A program made the position numbers and the translations under genes. This document shows positions 36,721 through 48,875 of a DNA stretch of 64,000 nucleotides, piece after piece. The DNA comes from Luteitalea pratensis (GTDB lineage Bacteria > Acidobacteriota > Vicinamibacteria > Vicinamibacterales > Vicinamibacteraceae). The stretch is taken from contig NZ_CP015136.1 of NCBI RefSeq assembly GCF_001618865.1, positions 4,933,001-4,997,000 of the forward strand. The letters are read 5' to 3'. The notes below the pieces were generated by a model. The model saw nothing but the letters and a program-made list of their open reading frames with translations, did no database searches and was not told the origin of the DNA. The stretch's first letter is position 1. Each line of letters begins with the position of its first letter.

Positions 36721-37263
36721 TCAGGGGCGCAACGCAAGTCGCAGCATCCTGTCTTCGGGCAGGAGCCGGACGTCCACGCCATCGCCGCCGATGCGCTCGA
36801 CGCGGTAGACCTGTTCGAGCACTTCTCCGGCACGGGCATGGTGCACCCCATGCGGCCCGGACACGATGGCGGTGCGCACGAGCCCGCTGCCATCGCGCGC
36901 TTCGGCCACGCCGATCAATTCGAGCCGCGGCCACGCCGGCACGGGCGCCCCTGGCGCGACGATGGGCGTCGCGGCGGCCGCCTCCCCGCGATCGGCTCCG
37001 GCACTGGCGCCGCGCGAGGTCGACACTCCATTCGCGAACGGATTGCGCCCGTCGTCGGGCATGGGCCGCTGCGCCGCCTCGACGGCGAGATCGGCGAGGC
37101 GCACTGCGGGCACGTCCGGTCCCGACCGCGCCGTCGCGACAGGCAACGCCAGCCTGCGCGCGACGACGAGCTGGGTGTGAGGCAGCAGCGCCCAATACCA
37201 TGCGCCGACCATCAACGCCAGGAGGCCCACCGCCAGCACGGGCTTGGACACCGAGCGGATCAT
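36721..37263 (-). CDS. Membrane-anchored protein resembling PilP/GspC-type secretion proteins
   Basis: 180-aa protein with a single N-terminal transmembrane helix ([19 protein letters not shown]) and a periplasmic domain. A short motif [10 protein letters not shown] and the following beta-rich domain ([35 protein letters not shown]) resemble the DPF..Q and HQ-like domains of PilP or GspC. This is a weak likeness; no assigned family. The nearby pil operon lies 20 kb away. Its 3' end overlaps the icd -10 box. Confidence 0.65.
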   Translation of the reverse strand: MIRSVSKPVLAVGLLALMVGAWYWALLPHTQLVVARRLALPVATARSGPDVPAVRLADLAVEAAQRPMPDDGRNPFANGVSTSRGASAGADRGEAAAATPIVAPGAPVPAWPRLELIGVAEARDGSGLVRTAIVSGPHGVHHARAGEVLEQVYRVERIGGDGVDVRLLPEDRMLRLALRP

Positions 37264-37329
37264 ACTCGGGAGTTCGGGAGTCGGGAGTCAGGAGCCGGGA
37301 GTGCGGCTGGGCCGCTCGTGCCTGCGTGC

Positions 37330-37335
37330 TAGAAT
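37330..37335 (+). promoter_or_regulatory. -10 hexamer of kdsB (probable leaderless start)
   Basis: TAGAAT ends 5 nt before the GTG start of kdsB, so transcription should begin at or within a base of the start codon. Confidence 0.5.
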
Positions 37336-37340
37336 TGCCC

Positions 37341-39905
<2,565 letters not shown>

Positions 39906-39925
39906 TCGCGACCGACTGAGGAGAT

Positions 39926-39979
39926 GGACCGCTCCCGCCTCCGCCGAAGGCTTCGGCGCGCCAGCGCGGAGAGCGGTCC
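39926..39979. repeat. Class I hairpin with expanded loop upstream of kdsA
   Basis: 9-bp arms 39926-39934 and 39971-39979, inverted orientation, followed by CTACC. The usual 3-nt loop is replaced by 36 nt that contain their own stem (GCCGAAG/CTTCGGC near 39943-39957). The element ends 17 nt before the kdsA -10 box. Confidence 0.75.
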
Positions 39980-39996
39980 CTACCAATGGCGAGCCC

Positions 39997-40002
39997 TATA
40001 AT
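39997..40002 (+). promoter_or_regulatory. -10 hexamer of kdsA (probable leaderless start)
   Basis: A perfect TATAAT ends 6 nt before GTG 40009 (3 nt before GTG 40006). The expected transcription start coincides with the start codon, and there is no room for a Shine-Dalgarno sequence. Confidence 0.6.
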
Positions 40003-40008
40003 GTCGTG

Positions 40009-40830
40009 GTGCAACCGGTACATGTCGGGCCGGTGACCTTTGGTGCCGGCAAACTGGTGCTGATTGCCGGCCCGTGCGTCATCGAATGCGAGACGCATGC
40101 CCTCGAGCTGGGTCACGCCATCGCGGCCATCGCTCGCGAGGCGGGCGTCCCCTACATCTACAAGGCCTCGTTCGACAAGGCCAACCGCACGTCGCTGTCC
40201 TCCTTCCGTGGTCCGGGGCTCGACGCCGGACTTCGCATCCTCGGGCGCGTGAAGGCCGAACTCGGCGTGCCGGTACTGACCGACATCCACGAAACCGCCC
40301 AGGCCGCGCCTGCCGCCGCGGTCGTCGACGTCCTGCAGATTCCGGCGTTCCTGTGCCGCCAGACCGACCTGCTGGTGGCCGCCGCGCGTACCGGCGCCGT
40401 CGTGAACATCAAGAAGGGCCAGTTCCTCTCCCCCGCGGAGATGAAGTACCCGCTCGACAAGGTCCGGGCCTCTGGCAACCCGCAGGTGCTGCTCACCGAG
40501 CGCGGCACGTCGTTCGGCTACCACAACCTCGTCGTGGACATGCGTTCGCTGCCACAACTGCGCGCGCTGGAGGCGCCGGTGATCTACGACGTCACCCATA
40601 GCCTGCAACTGCCTGGTGCCGGCGACGGCCGGACGGCCGGGCAGGCCGCCTACATCGAGACGATGGCCAGCGCTGGCGTGGCCGCTGGCGTCGACGGCGT
40701 GTTCATGGAAGTCCACGAAGACCCGTCACGCGCGAAGTCGGACGCCGAGAACGCCCTGCGACTCGATCGACTTCCGGCGCTGTTGCAGCGACTGCTGCGC
40801 GTCCATGCCGCCGTCCAGGCGGCGCCGTGA
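40009..40830 (+). CDS. kdsA: 3-deoxy-8-phosphooctulonate synthase
   Basis: 273-aa KDO-8-phosphate synthase, condensing arabinose-5-phosphate and phosphoenolpyruvate. Marks are LIAGPCVIE, YKASFDKANRTS, IPAFLCRQTDLL, NIKKGQFLSP and FGYHNLVVDMR. The start is GTG 40009 (40006 alternative). It begins a run in which each start overlaps the previous stop: kdsA-kdsD-kdsC-lapB-coaE. Confidence 0.95.
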   Translation: MQPVHVGPVTFGAGKLVLIAGPCVIECETHALELGHAIAAIAREAGVPYIYKASFDKANRTSLSSFRGPGLDAGLRILGRVKAELGVPVLTDIHETAQAAPAAAVVDVLQIPAFLCRQTDLLVAAARTGAVVNIKKGQFLSPAEMKYPLDKVRASGNPQVLLTERGTSFGYHNLVVDMRSLPQLRALEAPVIYDVTHSLQLPGAGDGRTAGQAAYIETMASAGVAAGVDGVFMEVHEDPSRAKSDAENALRLDRLPALLQRLLRVHAAVQAAP

Positions 40831-41822
40831 CGGTGATGACCGAGTCGGCCCGCACACCGCGTTCGCCCGCGCTCGAACTCGCGGCACGTGTGCTCCGCAC
40901 GGAGGCTGCCGCTGTCGAGGGACTCGTCGCCCGCCTCGACGGTCGTTTCGAACAGGCGGTCGCGCTGTTGGCAGGGTGCCGCGGTCGTGTGGTCGTCACG
41001 GGGATCGGCAAGTCGGGTCTCATCTGCCGCAAGATCGCCGCCACGCTCGCGAGCACCGGCACGCCGGCCTTCTTCCTGCATCCGGCAGAAGCCCTCCATG
41101 GCGACCTCGGCGTGGTGACCGCCGACGATGTGGTGGTGGCCTTGTCGTATGGCGGCGAGACGCCGGAGGTCGTTCGTCTCGTCGAGATTGTGAAGCGGCT
41201 CGGTGCGAGACTGATCGGCATGACCGGTGCACCGCGATCGACGCTCGCGCAGGTGGCCGACGTCCACCTGGACTGCGCTGTCGACGAGGAGGCCTGCCCG
41301 CTGAACCTCGCGCCGACGGCGAGCACCACGGCGGCACTCGCCCTGGGCGACGCCCTGGCGATGGTGCTGGCCACCGAGAAGGGCTTCCGTGCCGACGACT
41401 TCGCCCATCGTCACCCGGGGGGATCGCTCGGCAAGCGCCTGATGCGCGTCGAGCAATTGATGCACACCGGTGACAGCATGCCGCGCGTCGACGAAGAAAC
41501 GCCGTTGCGAGACGTGATCTACGAGATGAGTCGCAAGGGGCTCGGCATGACCTGCGTGACCGATCGCGACGGAACGCTGGTCGGCCTGGTCACCGACGGC
41601 GACCTGCGCCGCCTGATGATGCGCGACGAGGACATCAGCGGCCGGACGGCGCGAGAGATCATGTCGCGCGGGCCGGTCACCATCTCCGGCGACCTGCTGG
41701 CCGTCGCGGCCCTCCAGGTGATGGAGACGCGTCGCATCACTTCGGTACCCGTCATCGACGCCGCCAACCAGCCCCGCGGCGTCCTGCACATTCACGACCT
41801 GTGGCAGACGGAGCTGTTCTGA
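40827..41822 (+). CDS. kdsD: Arabinose-5-phosphate isomerase
   Basis: 331-aa isomerase with an N-terminal SIS domain (GIGKSGLICRKIAATLASTG, SYGGETPEV) and two C-terminal CBS domains. It turns ribulose-5-phosphate into arabinose-5-phosphate for KdsA. GTG 40827 overlaps the kdsA stop (GTGA); ATG 40836 is the alternative. Confidence 0.95.
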   Translation: MTVMTESARTPRSPALELAARVLRTEAAAVEGLVARLDGRFEQAVALLAGCRGRVVVTGIGKSGLICRKIAATLASTGTPAFFLHPAEALHGDLGVVTADDVVVALSYGGETPEVVRLVEIVKRLGARLIGMTGAPRSTLAQVADVHLDCAVDEEACPLNLAPTASTTAALALGDALAMVLATEKGFRADDFAHRHPGGSLGKRLMRVEQLMHTGDSMPRVDEETPLRDVIYEMSRKGLGMTCVTDRDGTLVGLVTDGDLRRLMMRDEDISGRTAREIMSRGPVTISGDLLAVAALQVMETRRITSVPVIDAANQPRGVLHIHDLWQTELF

Positions 41823-42370
41823 TGCCGCCCCTGTCGCCGGTCGAGGTCACCGAGCGGGCACGGCTGATCCGCGTCCTCCTGTTCGACGTCGATGGTGTCC
41901 TCACCGACGGCGGCGTCATCGTCCATGCCGATGGCAGCGAGTCCAAGCGCTTCGACATCAAGGACGGCGCCGGCATCGTCATGGCCCGGCGCGCCGGACT
42001 GACGATCGGGCTGCTTTCGGCCCGGCACTCGGCCTCGACGCTGCATCGTGCGCGGCAGCTGGGCGTGGACGTCGTCCGGCAAGGCGTGACCGACAAGGGC
42101 GCCGCCCTCGAGGAATTGATGGAATCGCAACGCTGGCCATCCGAGGTCATCGCGTACATGGGTGACGATGTGGTAGACCTGCCGGTGCTGCGGCGGGTGG
42201 GCCTGGCGGCCTGCCCTGCCGACGCGGTCGCGGAAGTACGGGCGGCCGCACACGTCGTGAGTGTCCGTCCGGGCGGCCACGGCGCGGCGCGCGCCTTCAT
42301 CGAGGACATCCTGCAGGCCCAGGGACACTGGGATGCGCTGGTCGCCGCCCATCTTCACGAACGCCCGTGA
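41822..42370 (+). CDS. kdsC: 3-deoxy-manno-octulosonate-8-phosphatase
   Basis: 182-aa HAD phosphatase that releases KDO from KDO-8-phosphate. The catalytic motif is LLFDVDGVLTDG, followed by SARHSAS, and YMGDDVVDLPVL is the metal-binding motif. It belongs to the small, capless tetrameric HAD type. The start overlaps the kdsD stop (TGATG) and the end overlaps lapB. Confidence 0.95.
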   Translation: MPPLSPVEVTERARLIRVLLFDVDGVLTDGGVIVHADGSESKRFDIKDGAGIVMARRAGLTIGLLSARHSASTLHRARQLGVDVVRQGVTDKGAALEELMESQRWPSEVIAYMGDDVVDLPVLRRVGLAACPADAVAEVRAAAHVVSVRPGGHGAARAFIEDILQAQGHWDALVAAHLHERP

Positions 42371-43593
42371 TCGCCGACTACCTGCCCCTCCTCTCCGCGC
42401 TCGTCGCGTTCCTGTTCGGCCTGGCCGCCGGCAAGGCGTGGGAGCGCTACAAGCTGCACGAAGGCCGCTGGATCGATCGCCGCAAGGCGCGTCAGTCGCC
42501 CCATTACATCCAGGGCCTCAACTTCCTCGTCGCGAACCAGTTGGATCACGCGATCGAGGAGCTGAGCCAGGCGGCCCGCGTGGACGAGGATGCCGTCGAG
42601 ATCCACATGATCCTCGGCAACCTGTATCGCGAGAAGGGCCAGGTCGGACGTGCGATCCAGATCCACCAGCAGATCCTGCAGCGGCCGCGCATCAGCAAGC
42701 TCGAACACACCTATGCCCTGCTCTGCCTCGGGCTCGACTTCACACGCGGCGGGTTCGTCGACCGCGCGCACGAGGCCTTCGGCGAGGTGTTGCGGCTCGA
42801 CCCCAGCAACGAGCACGCGCTGCTGCAGTTGCAGAAGCTGTACGAAGACCAGAATCAGTGGGCCGAGGCCTATCGCGTGCGCCGCGAGCTGGCGCGCGAG
42901 GACGAACCGGAGCGGCGCACGCGCCGGCACCTCCAGATCCAGGCATTCCTCGAAAACGAGCTCGGCATGCAGGCGCTGTCGCGCCACGACTTGCCTGCGG
43001 CACGCAAGCACTTCGAGTCGGCGATTGAACTCGACGCCGAGGTGGCACCGGCGTACCTCAATCTTGGCGACGTCAAGCGTGACGCCGGCGACATGGCCGG
43101 CGCCGTGGAGATCTGGGAACACCTCATCGCGTCGATGCCGACACGGGCGCACCTGGTCGCCGATCGGCTCGGCGACGCGTACATGGCCGCGGGCCGCGCC
43201 GACGCATTCGAGCACCTGTTCCGCCGCATCGCCACGGACCATCCACAGGACTGGCGCGCGCGCCTCGCGCTTTCACGGCACATGTTGCGCGCCGGCCGCC
43301 CGGAAGACGCGCTGCAGATGGCCCTGGCCGCGTTGACGATCAACCCGCACGCGCTGCTCGTGCACCAGGCGGCGTGGGACATCCTGCTCGACCTCAACCT
43401 CGACAAGGCGTCGGTGGAACGGTACGTGACTCACAGTCGTGACGCCGTGTTCTACCGCGACCCGCACATCTGCCTGCGCTGCCGGTACCGGAGCAAGGAA
43501 CTGCTCTGGCGGTGCCCGCATTGCCACGAGTGGAACTCGTTTGTCGAAGATCGCCTCGCACCGGCGCGGCCGTCCGAGGACAGCGATGCCTGA
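42367..43593 (+). CDS. lapB: LapB/YciM-type TPR regulator of LPS synthesis
   Basis: 408-aa protein with an N-terminal membrane helix (LLSALVAFLFGLAAG), about nine TPR helices pairs, and a C-terminal rubredoxin-like zinc knuckle (CLRCRYRS..CPHCHEW). In E. coli LapB recruits FtsH to degrade LpxC and so limits LPS synthesis; the position in the KDO operon supports the same role. GTG 42367 overlaps the kdsC stop. Confidence 0.9.
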   Translation: MIADYLPLLSALVAFLFGLAAGKAWERYKLHEGRWIDRRKARQSPHYIQGLNFLVANQLDHAIEELSQAARVDEDAVEIHMILGNLYREKGQVGRAIQIHQQILQRPRISKLEHTYALLCLGLDFTRGGFVDRAHEAFGEVLRLDPSNEHALLQLQKLYEDQNQWAEAYRVRRELAREDEPERRTRRHLQIQAFLENELGMQALSRHDLPAARKHFESAIELDAEVAPAYLNLGDVKRDAGDMAGAVEIWEHLIASMPTRAHLVADRLGDAYMAAGRADAFEHLFRRIATDHPQDWRARLALSRHMLRAGRPEDALQMALAALTINPHALLVHQAAWDILLDLNLDKASVERYVTHSRDAVFYRDPHICLRCRYRSKELLWRCPHCHEWNSFVEDRLAPARPSEDSDA

Positions 43594-44212
43594 AGGCGTG
43601 CTGCGCGTGGGGCTCACCGGCGGCATCGCCACCGGCAAGTCCTACGTCACGCGGCGGCTCGACGAGGTGGGGCTCCCCACCATCGATGCCGATCGCCTGG
43701 CGCGCGAAGCGGTGGCTCCAGGGTCGCCCGGACTACGCGCCGTGGTGAACCGGTTCGGTCGCGACATCCTGACCGAGGGCGGCGCGCTCGATCGCGCGAA
43801 GCTGGGGTCACTGGTCTTTCGCGACGCCACCGCCCGTACCGACCTCGAGGCACTGATCCACCCGGAGGTACGGCGACGCATCGCCGAGTGGCAGGCCGGA
43901 CTGGTAAAGAACGGCTACCGCGGTCCGCTCATCGCCGACATCCCACTGCTCTTCGAGACGGGCCGTGCCGGTGACTTCGACGCCGTCGTGGTGGTGGCGT
44001 GCGATCCGGCGCGGCAGAAGGCGAGATTGATCGAGCGCGACGGCCTCTCGGACGTCGAGGCCGGCCAGCGCATCGCGGCGCAATGGCCCATCGCAGAGAA
44101 GGTCCGTGGTGCGGATTACGTAGTCAGGACCGACGGCACCTTCGAGGACACGGACGCCCAGGTCGCGGAGTTGGTCACACAGCTCCGCGCCAGCGCGGAC
44201 TCAGGAAGGTAG
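43586..44212 (+). CDS. coaE: Dephospho-CoA kinase
   Basis: 208-aa P-loop kinase for the last step of CoA synthesis: LTGGIATGKS, DADRLARE, and the lid region CDPARQKARLIERDG. ATG 43586 overlaps the lapB end by 8 nt. Its TAG stop (44210-44212) is part of the GTAG head of a class I hairpin, so insertion or loss of that element may have reset the C-terminus. Confidence 0.94.
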   Translation: MPEGVLRVGLTGGIATGKSYVTRRLDEVGLPTIDADRLAREAVAPGSPGLRAVVNRFGRDILTEGGALDRAKLGSLVFRDATARTDLEALIHPEVRRRIAEWQAGLVKNGYRGPLIADIPLLFETGRAGDFDAVVVVACDPARQKARLIERDGLSDVEAGQRIAAQWPIAEKVRGADYVVRTDGTFEDTDAQVAELVTQLRASADSGR

Positions 44213-44336
44213 GGACGCCTCTCCGAGGCGTCCATCTCCCTTCCCGCCGCATCGATCGCGACGGACGCCGAATTGCGGCGTGCGATGGCCAGCGATGGAT
44301 CAGATGGACGTGGACCCCTTCGGAGAGCGGTCCCTA
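44209..44336. repeat. Class I hairpin at the coaE stop and a degenerate inverted copy
   Basis: Direct copy: GTAG 44209-44212, arms 44213-44221 and 44225-44233, loop TCC. A degenerate inverted copy at about 44312-44333 (two arm mismatches, 4-nt loop) ends in CTACC over the 3' end of folD. Confidence 0.75.
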
Positions 44337-45260
44337 CCTCACGCGCCTCGAGGCGGCAGTCAGGGTGTTCTTCATCAGCATCGCAATGGTCAGCGGGCCA
44401 ACGCCGCCGGGAACCGGTGTCAGCGCTCCCGCGACATCGGCAACGGCCGGGTGAACATCACCCATCAGCACCGATCCCCGCTGCTGCCAGGCCAGGTGAC
44501 GCTTCGAGCCCTCGCCGAAGAACCCGACGACGTCGGCCTCCTCGGAGACCCGATTCATGCCGACGTCGACGACGGTCGCACCAGGCTTGACGAACGCGGG
44601 CGTGACGAACCCCGCACGCCCGATCGCTGCCACCAGGATGTCGGCCTCACGCGCCACGGCTGGCAGATCCGGCGTCTTCGAGTGCGCGATCGTGACCGTC
44701 GCATGGCGATGCAGCAACAACAACGACATCGGCTTGCCGACGATGTCGCTGCGGCCAATGACCACCGCGCGCTTGCCCGCAATGGTCACACCGTCCTGCT
44801 CCAGCAACTCGATGATTCCGGCCGGTGTGCACGCGACCAGTCCCTCGCGATTCTGCACGAGGCGCCCGACGTTCTCGGCCGTGAAACCGTCGACGTCCTT
44901 GGCCGGATCAATCGTCTCGAAGACCCGTCGCGCGGCGTCGCTGCCCATCGCCGCCGGTAGCGGTGACTGTACCAGGATGCCGTCGATCGCCGGGTCGGCG
45001 TTCAGGCCGCGCACCAGTGCCAGGACCTCGTCGAGCGAGGTCGTCGCCGGCCGCTGATGCAGGTCGACGCGGAAACCGACGTCGGTTCCCTGTGTCTTCT
45101 TGCTGCCGACGTAGACATGCGAGGCGGGATCGTCGCCGACGAGCACGAGGGCCAGCCCGGGCGGACGTCCTGCCTGGGTGGTGAAGGCCTGGACCTGCGG
45201 CTGCAGTTGCTCGCGTATCTGGCGCGCCAGTGCTGCGCCGTCGAGTGTGCGGGCTATCAC
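44334..45260 (-). CDS. folD: Bifunctional methylene-THF dehydrogenase/cyclohydrolase
   Basis: 308-aa FolD, interconverting methylene-, methenyl- and formyl-tetrahydrofolate. Marks are VGDDPASHVYVGSKK (catalytic Tyr/Lys), ILVQSPLPA, and GRSDIVGKPMSLLL for NADP. The start is GTG 45260, 5 nt after the stop of the permease gene; longer frames upstream run through the permease gene and lack similarity. Confidence 0.94.
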   Translation of the reverse strand: MIARTLDGAALARQIREQLQPQVQAFTTQAGRPPGLALVLVGDDPASHVYVGSKKTQGTDVGFRVDLHQRPATTSLDEVLALVRGLNADPAIDGILVQSPLPAAMGSDAARRVFETIDPAKDVDGFTAENVGRLVQNREGLVACTPAGIIELLEQDGVTIAGKRAVVIGRSDIVGKPMSLLLLHRHATVTIAHSKTPDLPAVAREADILVAAIGRAGFVTPAFVKPGATVVDVGMNRVSEEADVVGFFGEGSKRHLAWQQRGSVLMGDVHPAVADVAGALTPVPGGVGPLTIAMLMKNTLTAASRRVR

Positions 45261-45265
45261 GTCGT

Positions 45266-46744
45266 TCAGGCCGCAGTGTTGAGCTTGCTGTGCTGCTTGC
45301 TGTAGCCGAAATAGATCACGAGGCCGATGACGAGCCAGCCACCGAGTCGGACCCAGTTGGTCCAGCCGAGTCCGAACACCATCGCACCGCAGACGAAGAT
45401 GCCCAGCGTCGACACGAGCGGCACGGCGGGCACACGGAATCCACGCGGAATGTCCGGCCGACGCACGCGGAGGATCCATACACCCGCGCACACGAGCATG
45501 AACGCGAACAGCGTCCCGATACTCGTCATCTCTCCGACGATGTCACCCGGAACGAAGGCGGCAAACAGCGCGGTGAAGATGAAGAAGAACCAGTTGGACT
45601 TGTAGGGGGTGTGGTACTTCGGGTGGATGTGGGAAAAGAACTTCGGCACGAGGCCGTCATGGCTCATCGAGTAGAACACGCGGGACTGCCCGAGCAGCAT
45701 CACCAGGATGACCGACGAGAAGCCGGCGAGAATCGCGACGGTGACGAACTTCGCGAGCCAGTCGTAGCCGACCATGTACTTCGAAATGGCGAAGGCCACC
45801 GACGCCTCGCGACCCGTGCTCCGGAAGTCCTCCACCGTGGCAATGCCGCTCAGCACATGCGCGAACAGCACGTAGAGAATCGTGCAGACGACGAGCGAAC
45901 CGAGGATGCCGATCGGCATGTCGCGTTTCGGGTTCTTGGCTTCCTGCGCCGCGGTTGAGACCGCGTCGAAGCCGATGTAGGCGAAGAACACGACGCCGGC
46001 CGCACCGAGGATGCCCATGATGCCGCCGTAGTTGTGGGTGATGCCCTCGGGCGTCGTGTAGAGACTGGCGGCTGGAATGTACGGCGTGTGGTTGGCCGGG
46101 TTGATGAACCCCCACCCGAGCACGATCACCATGATGACGATCGACACCTTGGTGATGACGATCAGGTTGTTGACCCACGCCGATTCCTGCGTGCCGCGCA
46201 CGAGGAGCGCCGTCAGCAGCCCGAGGATGAGCACGGCCGGGAGGTTGATGATGCCCGCCACACCCGTGGCGGCATCCACCTGGAAGGGCGAATGGCTCCA
46301 CGCGTACGGCACATGTAAGCCGACGAATTCCAGCACCTTGTTGAGGTACTCGCTCCACGCGATGGCAACCGTCGCCGCGCCGACCGCGTACTCGAGAATC
46401 AGGTCCCAGCCGATGATCCACGCGGCAAGTTCGCCCATCGTCGCGTACGAGTACGTGTACGCGCTCCCGGCAATGGGGATCATCGACGCGAACTCGGCGT
46501 AACACAGCCCGGCCAAGGCGCACCCGAGCGCCGCGACCAGGAATGCCACGGTGACGCCTGGCCCCGCCCGGTCCGCGATCGCCGCGGCCGTTCGCACGAA
46601 GAGGCCGGCGCCGATGATGGCGCCGATGCCGAGCGCGATGAGCGCGCCCGAGTTCAGGGTGCGCTTCAGCGTCCCCTCGCCCGTGGCCTCGCCCTCGGCG
46701 AGCAGACGGTCGATTGACTTGGTGCGAAAGAGTGAACTGGCCAA
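45266..46744 (-). CDS. APC family amino-acid permease
   Basis: 492-aa, 12-helix amino acid-polyamine-organocation permease of the cationic amino acid/YfnA type. The N-terminus SLFRTKSIDRLLAEGE is followed by the first-helix motif GIGAIIGAGLFV and YIGFDAVSTAAQEAKNP. Substrate is probably a cationic or branched amino acid, not determinable here. Start chosen: TTG 46744 with GGGGGA 5 nt upstream; the frame to 46852 lacks similarity. Confidence 0.9.
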   Translation of the reverse strand: MASSLFRTKSIDRLLAEGEATGEGTLKRTLNSGALIALGIGAIIGAGLFVRTAAAIADRAGPGVTVAFLVAALGCALAGLCYAEFASMIPIAGSAYTYSYATMGELAAWIIGWDLILEYAVGAATVAIAWSEYLNKVLEFVGLHVPYAWSHSPFQVDAATGVAGIINLPAVLILGLLTALLVRGTQESAWVNNLIVITKVSIVIMVIVLGWGFINPANHTPYIPAASLYTTPEGITHNYGGIMGILGAAGVVFFAYIGFDAVSTAAQEAKNPKRDMPIGILGSLVVCTILYVLFAHVLSGIATVEDFRSTGREASVAFAISKYMVGYDWLAKFVTVAILAGFSSVILVMLLGQSRVFYSMSHDGLVPKFFSHIHPKYHTPYKSNWFFFIFTALFAAFVPGDIVGEMTSIGTLFAFMLVCAGVWILRVRRPDIPRGFRVPAVPLVSTLGIFVCGAMVFGLGWTNWVRLGGWLVIGLVIYFGYSKQHSKLNTAA

Positions 46745-46814
46745 GAATGTCCCCCGGTTCGGAATCCCGCACGAAGGTGCAGCATGGCACCGTCGTGGCA
46801 AGCGTTGGCGCGCA

Positions 46815-47471
46815 TTATATCCGGCTGAGTCGCTCAACAAAGGCGCGGACACGCGCGCCAGGCGTGCCCTCGCGCAGGAGATCCGTGATCACCGCCACCG
46901 ACGACGCTCCCGCCGCGATGACATCGGAAGCCGTGTCGAGCGTGATGCCACCGATGGCCACCACAGGGACGCGGGCAACCTGCGCCGCCGCGTGAGCCCG
47001 ACGGACGCCCGCGAGTCCGACCGCCTCGTATCCCGTCGCTTTGGTCTGCGTGCTGAACACTGGCCCCACCGCCAGGTAGTCGATCGGAAGCGCGCAGGCC
47101 GCATCGACCTGCGCCGGCGTATGGGTGGAGAGTCCTATCACGGCATCCGGGCCGAGGAGCGCCCGCGCGTCGGAGACCGGCAGGTCGTCCTGTCCGAGGT
47201 GAACGTGACGGGTGCCAGCGACGATGGCGATGTCCACGCGATCGTTAACGATGACCCACGCCTCACCGGCGCGGCGCGCGATCGCCTCGGTCCACGCGAG
47301 GACGTCCCGTGCGGGGGCGTCCTTGGCTCGCACCTGCAGGAATCGGACGCCAGCCTGCAAGTAGGCGTCCGCCAGGTCCGGGACGTGCCAGCCGGCACGG
47401 CTCGCGACGTCGGCATCGACAATGGCGTAGAGCCTGGACGGAAGCGGCCGGCGTGCGGTGGAGGACACCAC
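46815..47471 (-). CDS. thiE: Thiamine-phosphate synthase
   Basis: 218-aa TIM-barrel enzyme joining the pyrimidine and thiazole halves of thiamine: RLYAIVD, VRAKD, VNDRVDIA, HLGQDDLP, GLSTHTPAQ, VGPVFSTQTKA and IGGI. The start is GTG 47471 (or the next codon, GTG 47468), 8 nt after the accC stop. No TPP riboswitch is seen; other thi genes are absent. Confidence 0.92.
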   Translation of the reverse strand: MVSSTARRPLPSRLYAIVDADVASRAGWHVPDLADAYLQAGVRFLQVRAKDAPARDVLAWTEAIARRAGEAWVIVNDRVDIAIVAGTRHVHLGQDDLPVSDARALLGPDAVIGLSTHTPAQVDAACALPIDYLAVGPVFSTQTKATGYEAVGLAGVRRAHAAAQVARVPVVAIGGITLDTASDVIAAGASSVAVITDLLREGTPGARVRAFVERLSRI

Positions 47472-47479
47472 GCCCTGGG

Positions 47480-48862
47480 TCAGGCGGCCGGCGGGGTCAC
47501 CGGTGTCGTCGCCGATGGCTTGGGCGCGGCAAGGAACCGCTCCATGAACGCCGTCGAGATCCGGGCCTGCTGGAAGTCCTCGTCGGCCAGGATCTTCAGG
47601 TGCATCGGCACCGACGTCTCGATCCCTTCGATCACCGTCATCTCGAGCGCGCGTCGCATGCGGGCGATCGCCTCGGCGCGGGTGCGGCCGTGCGACATCA
47701 CCTTGGCGATGAGCGAATCGTAGTTGGGAGGCACGACGGCTTCGGCATGCACGAAGGTGTCGACGCGGATGCCGGGACCGCCGGGCAGGCTGAACGCATC
47801 GACGCGGCCAGGACTCGGGGCGAACGTGTCGGGATTCTCGGCGTTGACGCGGCACTCGATCGCGTGACCGTCGATCCGCACATCCTCCTGCGTGAACGAG
47901 AGCGGCTCGCCGGCCGCGATGCGGATCTGTTCCTTTACGATGTCGATGCCGGTGACCAGTTCGGTCACGCCATGCTCGACCTGCAGGCGGGTGTTGGCTT
48001 CGATGAAGTACAGGTTGTTCTGCGCGTCCATCAGGAACTCGAACGTACCGGCACTCGAGTAGCCCACGGCCGTCGCCGCATCGACCACCATCTTGCCGAG
48101 GGCCTTGCGCTGCTTCTCGGTGATGACTGCCGACGGCGCTTCCTCGATCAGCTTCTGGTGGCGCCGCTGCACCGAACACTCGCGCTCGCCGAGGTGGACG
48201 ACATGGCCGTGTTCGTCGCCGAGGATCTGCACCTCGATGTGGCGCGGTGCCTCGAGGTACTTCTCGAGGTAGACGTCGCCGATGCCGAAGGCGGCCTGCG
48301 CCTCGCGCTGGGCGGTCCGCAGGGCCTGCGAAAGCTCGTTGCCCGAGCGGACGATGCGCATGCCGCGGCCGCCGCCACCGTTACTGGCCTTGATGATCAC
48401 CGGGAACCCGAGGTCGGCGGCGATCAACTGCGCGTCCTCCTCGGTCTCGACCGGGCCATCACTGCCGGGCAGGGTACTGACGCCGGCCTTCTTCATTGCC
48501 CGCCGTGCGCGCGACTTCTCCCCCATCAACCGGATGACCGAGGGACTCGGCCCGATGAACTTGATGTGGCAGGCCTCGCAGACTTCCGCGAGGTAGGCGC
48601 TCTCGGAGAGAAAGCCGTAGCCGGGATGGATGGCGTCGGCGCCGGTGATCTCGGCGGCGCTGATGATCGCCGGCACGTGCAGGTAGCTCTCGGCGCTGCG
48701 CGGTGGGCCGATGCAGACGTCCTCGTCGGCAAAGCGGACGTGCAGGCTGTGCTCGTCGGCCTCGGACCAGACGGCGACGGTCTTGATCCCCAGTTCACGG
48801 CAGGCGCAAATCACGCGGAGCGCGATCTCGCCACGATTGGCAATCAGGATCTTCTTGAACAC
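47480..48862 (-). CDS. accC: Acetyl-CoA carboxylase, biotin carboxylase subunit
   Basis: 460-aa ATP-grasp enzyme that carboxylates biotin on Acc[51 protein letters not shown]. The usual [13 protein letters not shown] is [13 protein letters not shown] here, a mild change next to the catalytic Glu/Arg region. It lies 13 nt after accB in the same transcript. Confidence 0.95.
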   Translation of the reverse strand: MFKKILIANRGEIALRVICACRELGIKTVAVWSEADEHSLHVRFADEDVCIGPPRSAESYLHVPAIISAAEITGADAIHPGYGFLSESAYLAEVCEACHIKFIGPSPSVIRLMGEKSRARRAMKKAGVSTLPGSDGPVETEEDAQLIAADLGFPVIIKASNGGGGRGMRIVRSGNELSQALRTAQREAQAAFGIGDVYLEKYLEAPRHIEVQILGDEHGHVVHLGERECSVQRRHQKLIEEAPSAVITEKQRKALGKMVVDAATAVGYSSAGTFEFLMDAQNNLYFIEANTRLQVEHGVTELVTGIDIVKEQIRIAAGEPLSFTQEDVRIDGHAIECRVNAENPDTFAPSPGRVDAFSLPGGPGIRVDTFVHAEAVVPPNYDSLIAKVMSHGRTRAEAIARMRRALEMTVIEGIETSVPMHLKILADEDFQQARISTAFMERFLAAPKPSATTPVTPPAA

Positions 48863-48875
48863 GGCGATGTCCTGG

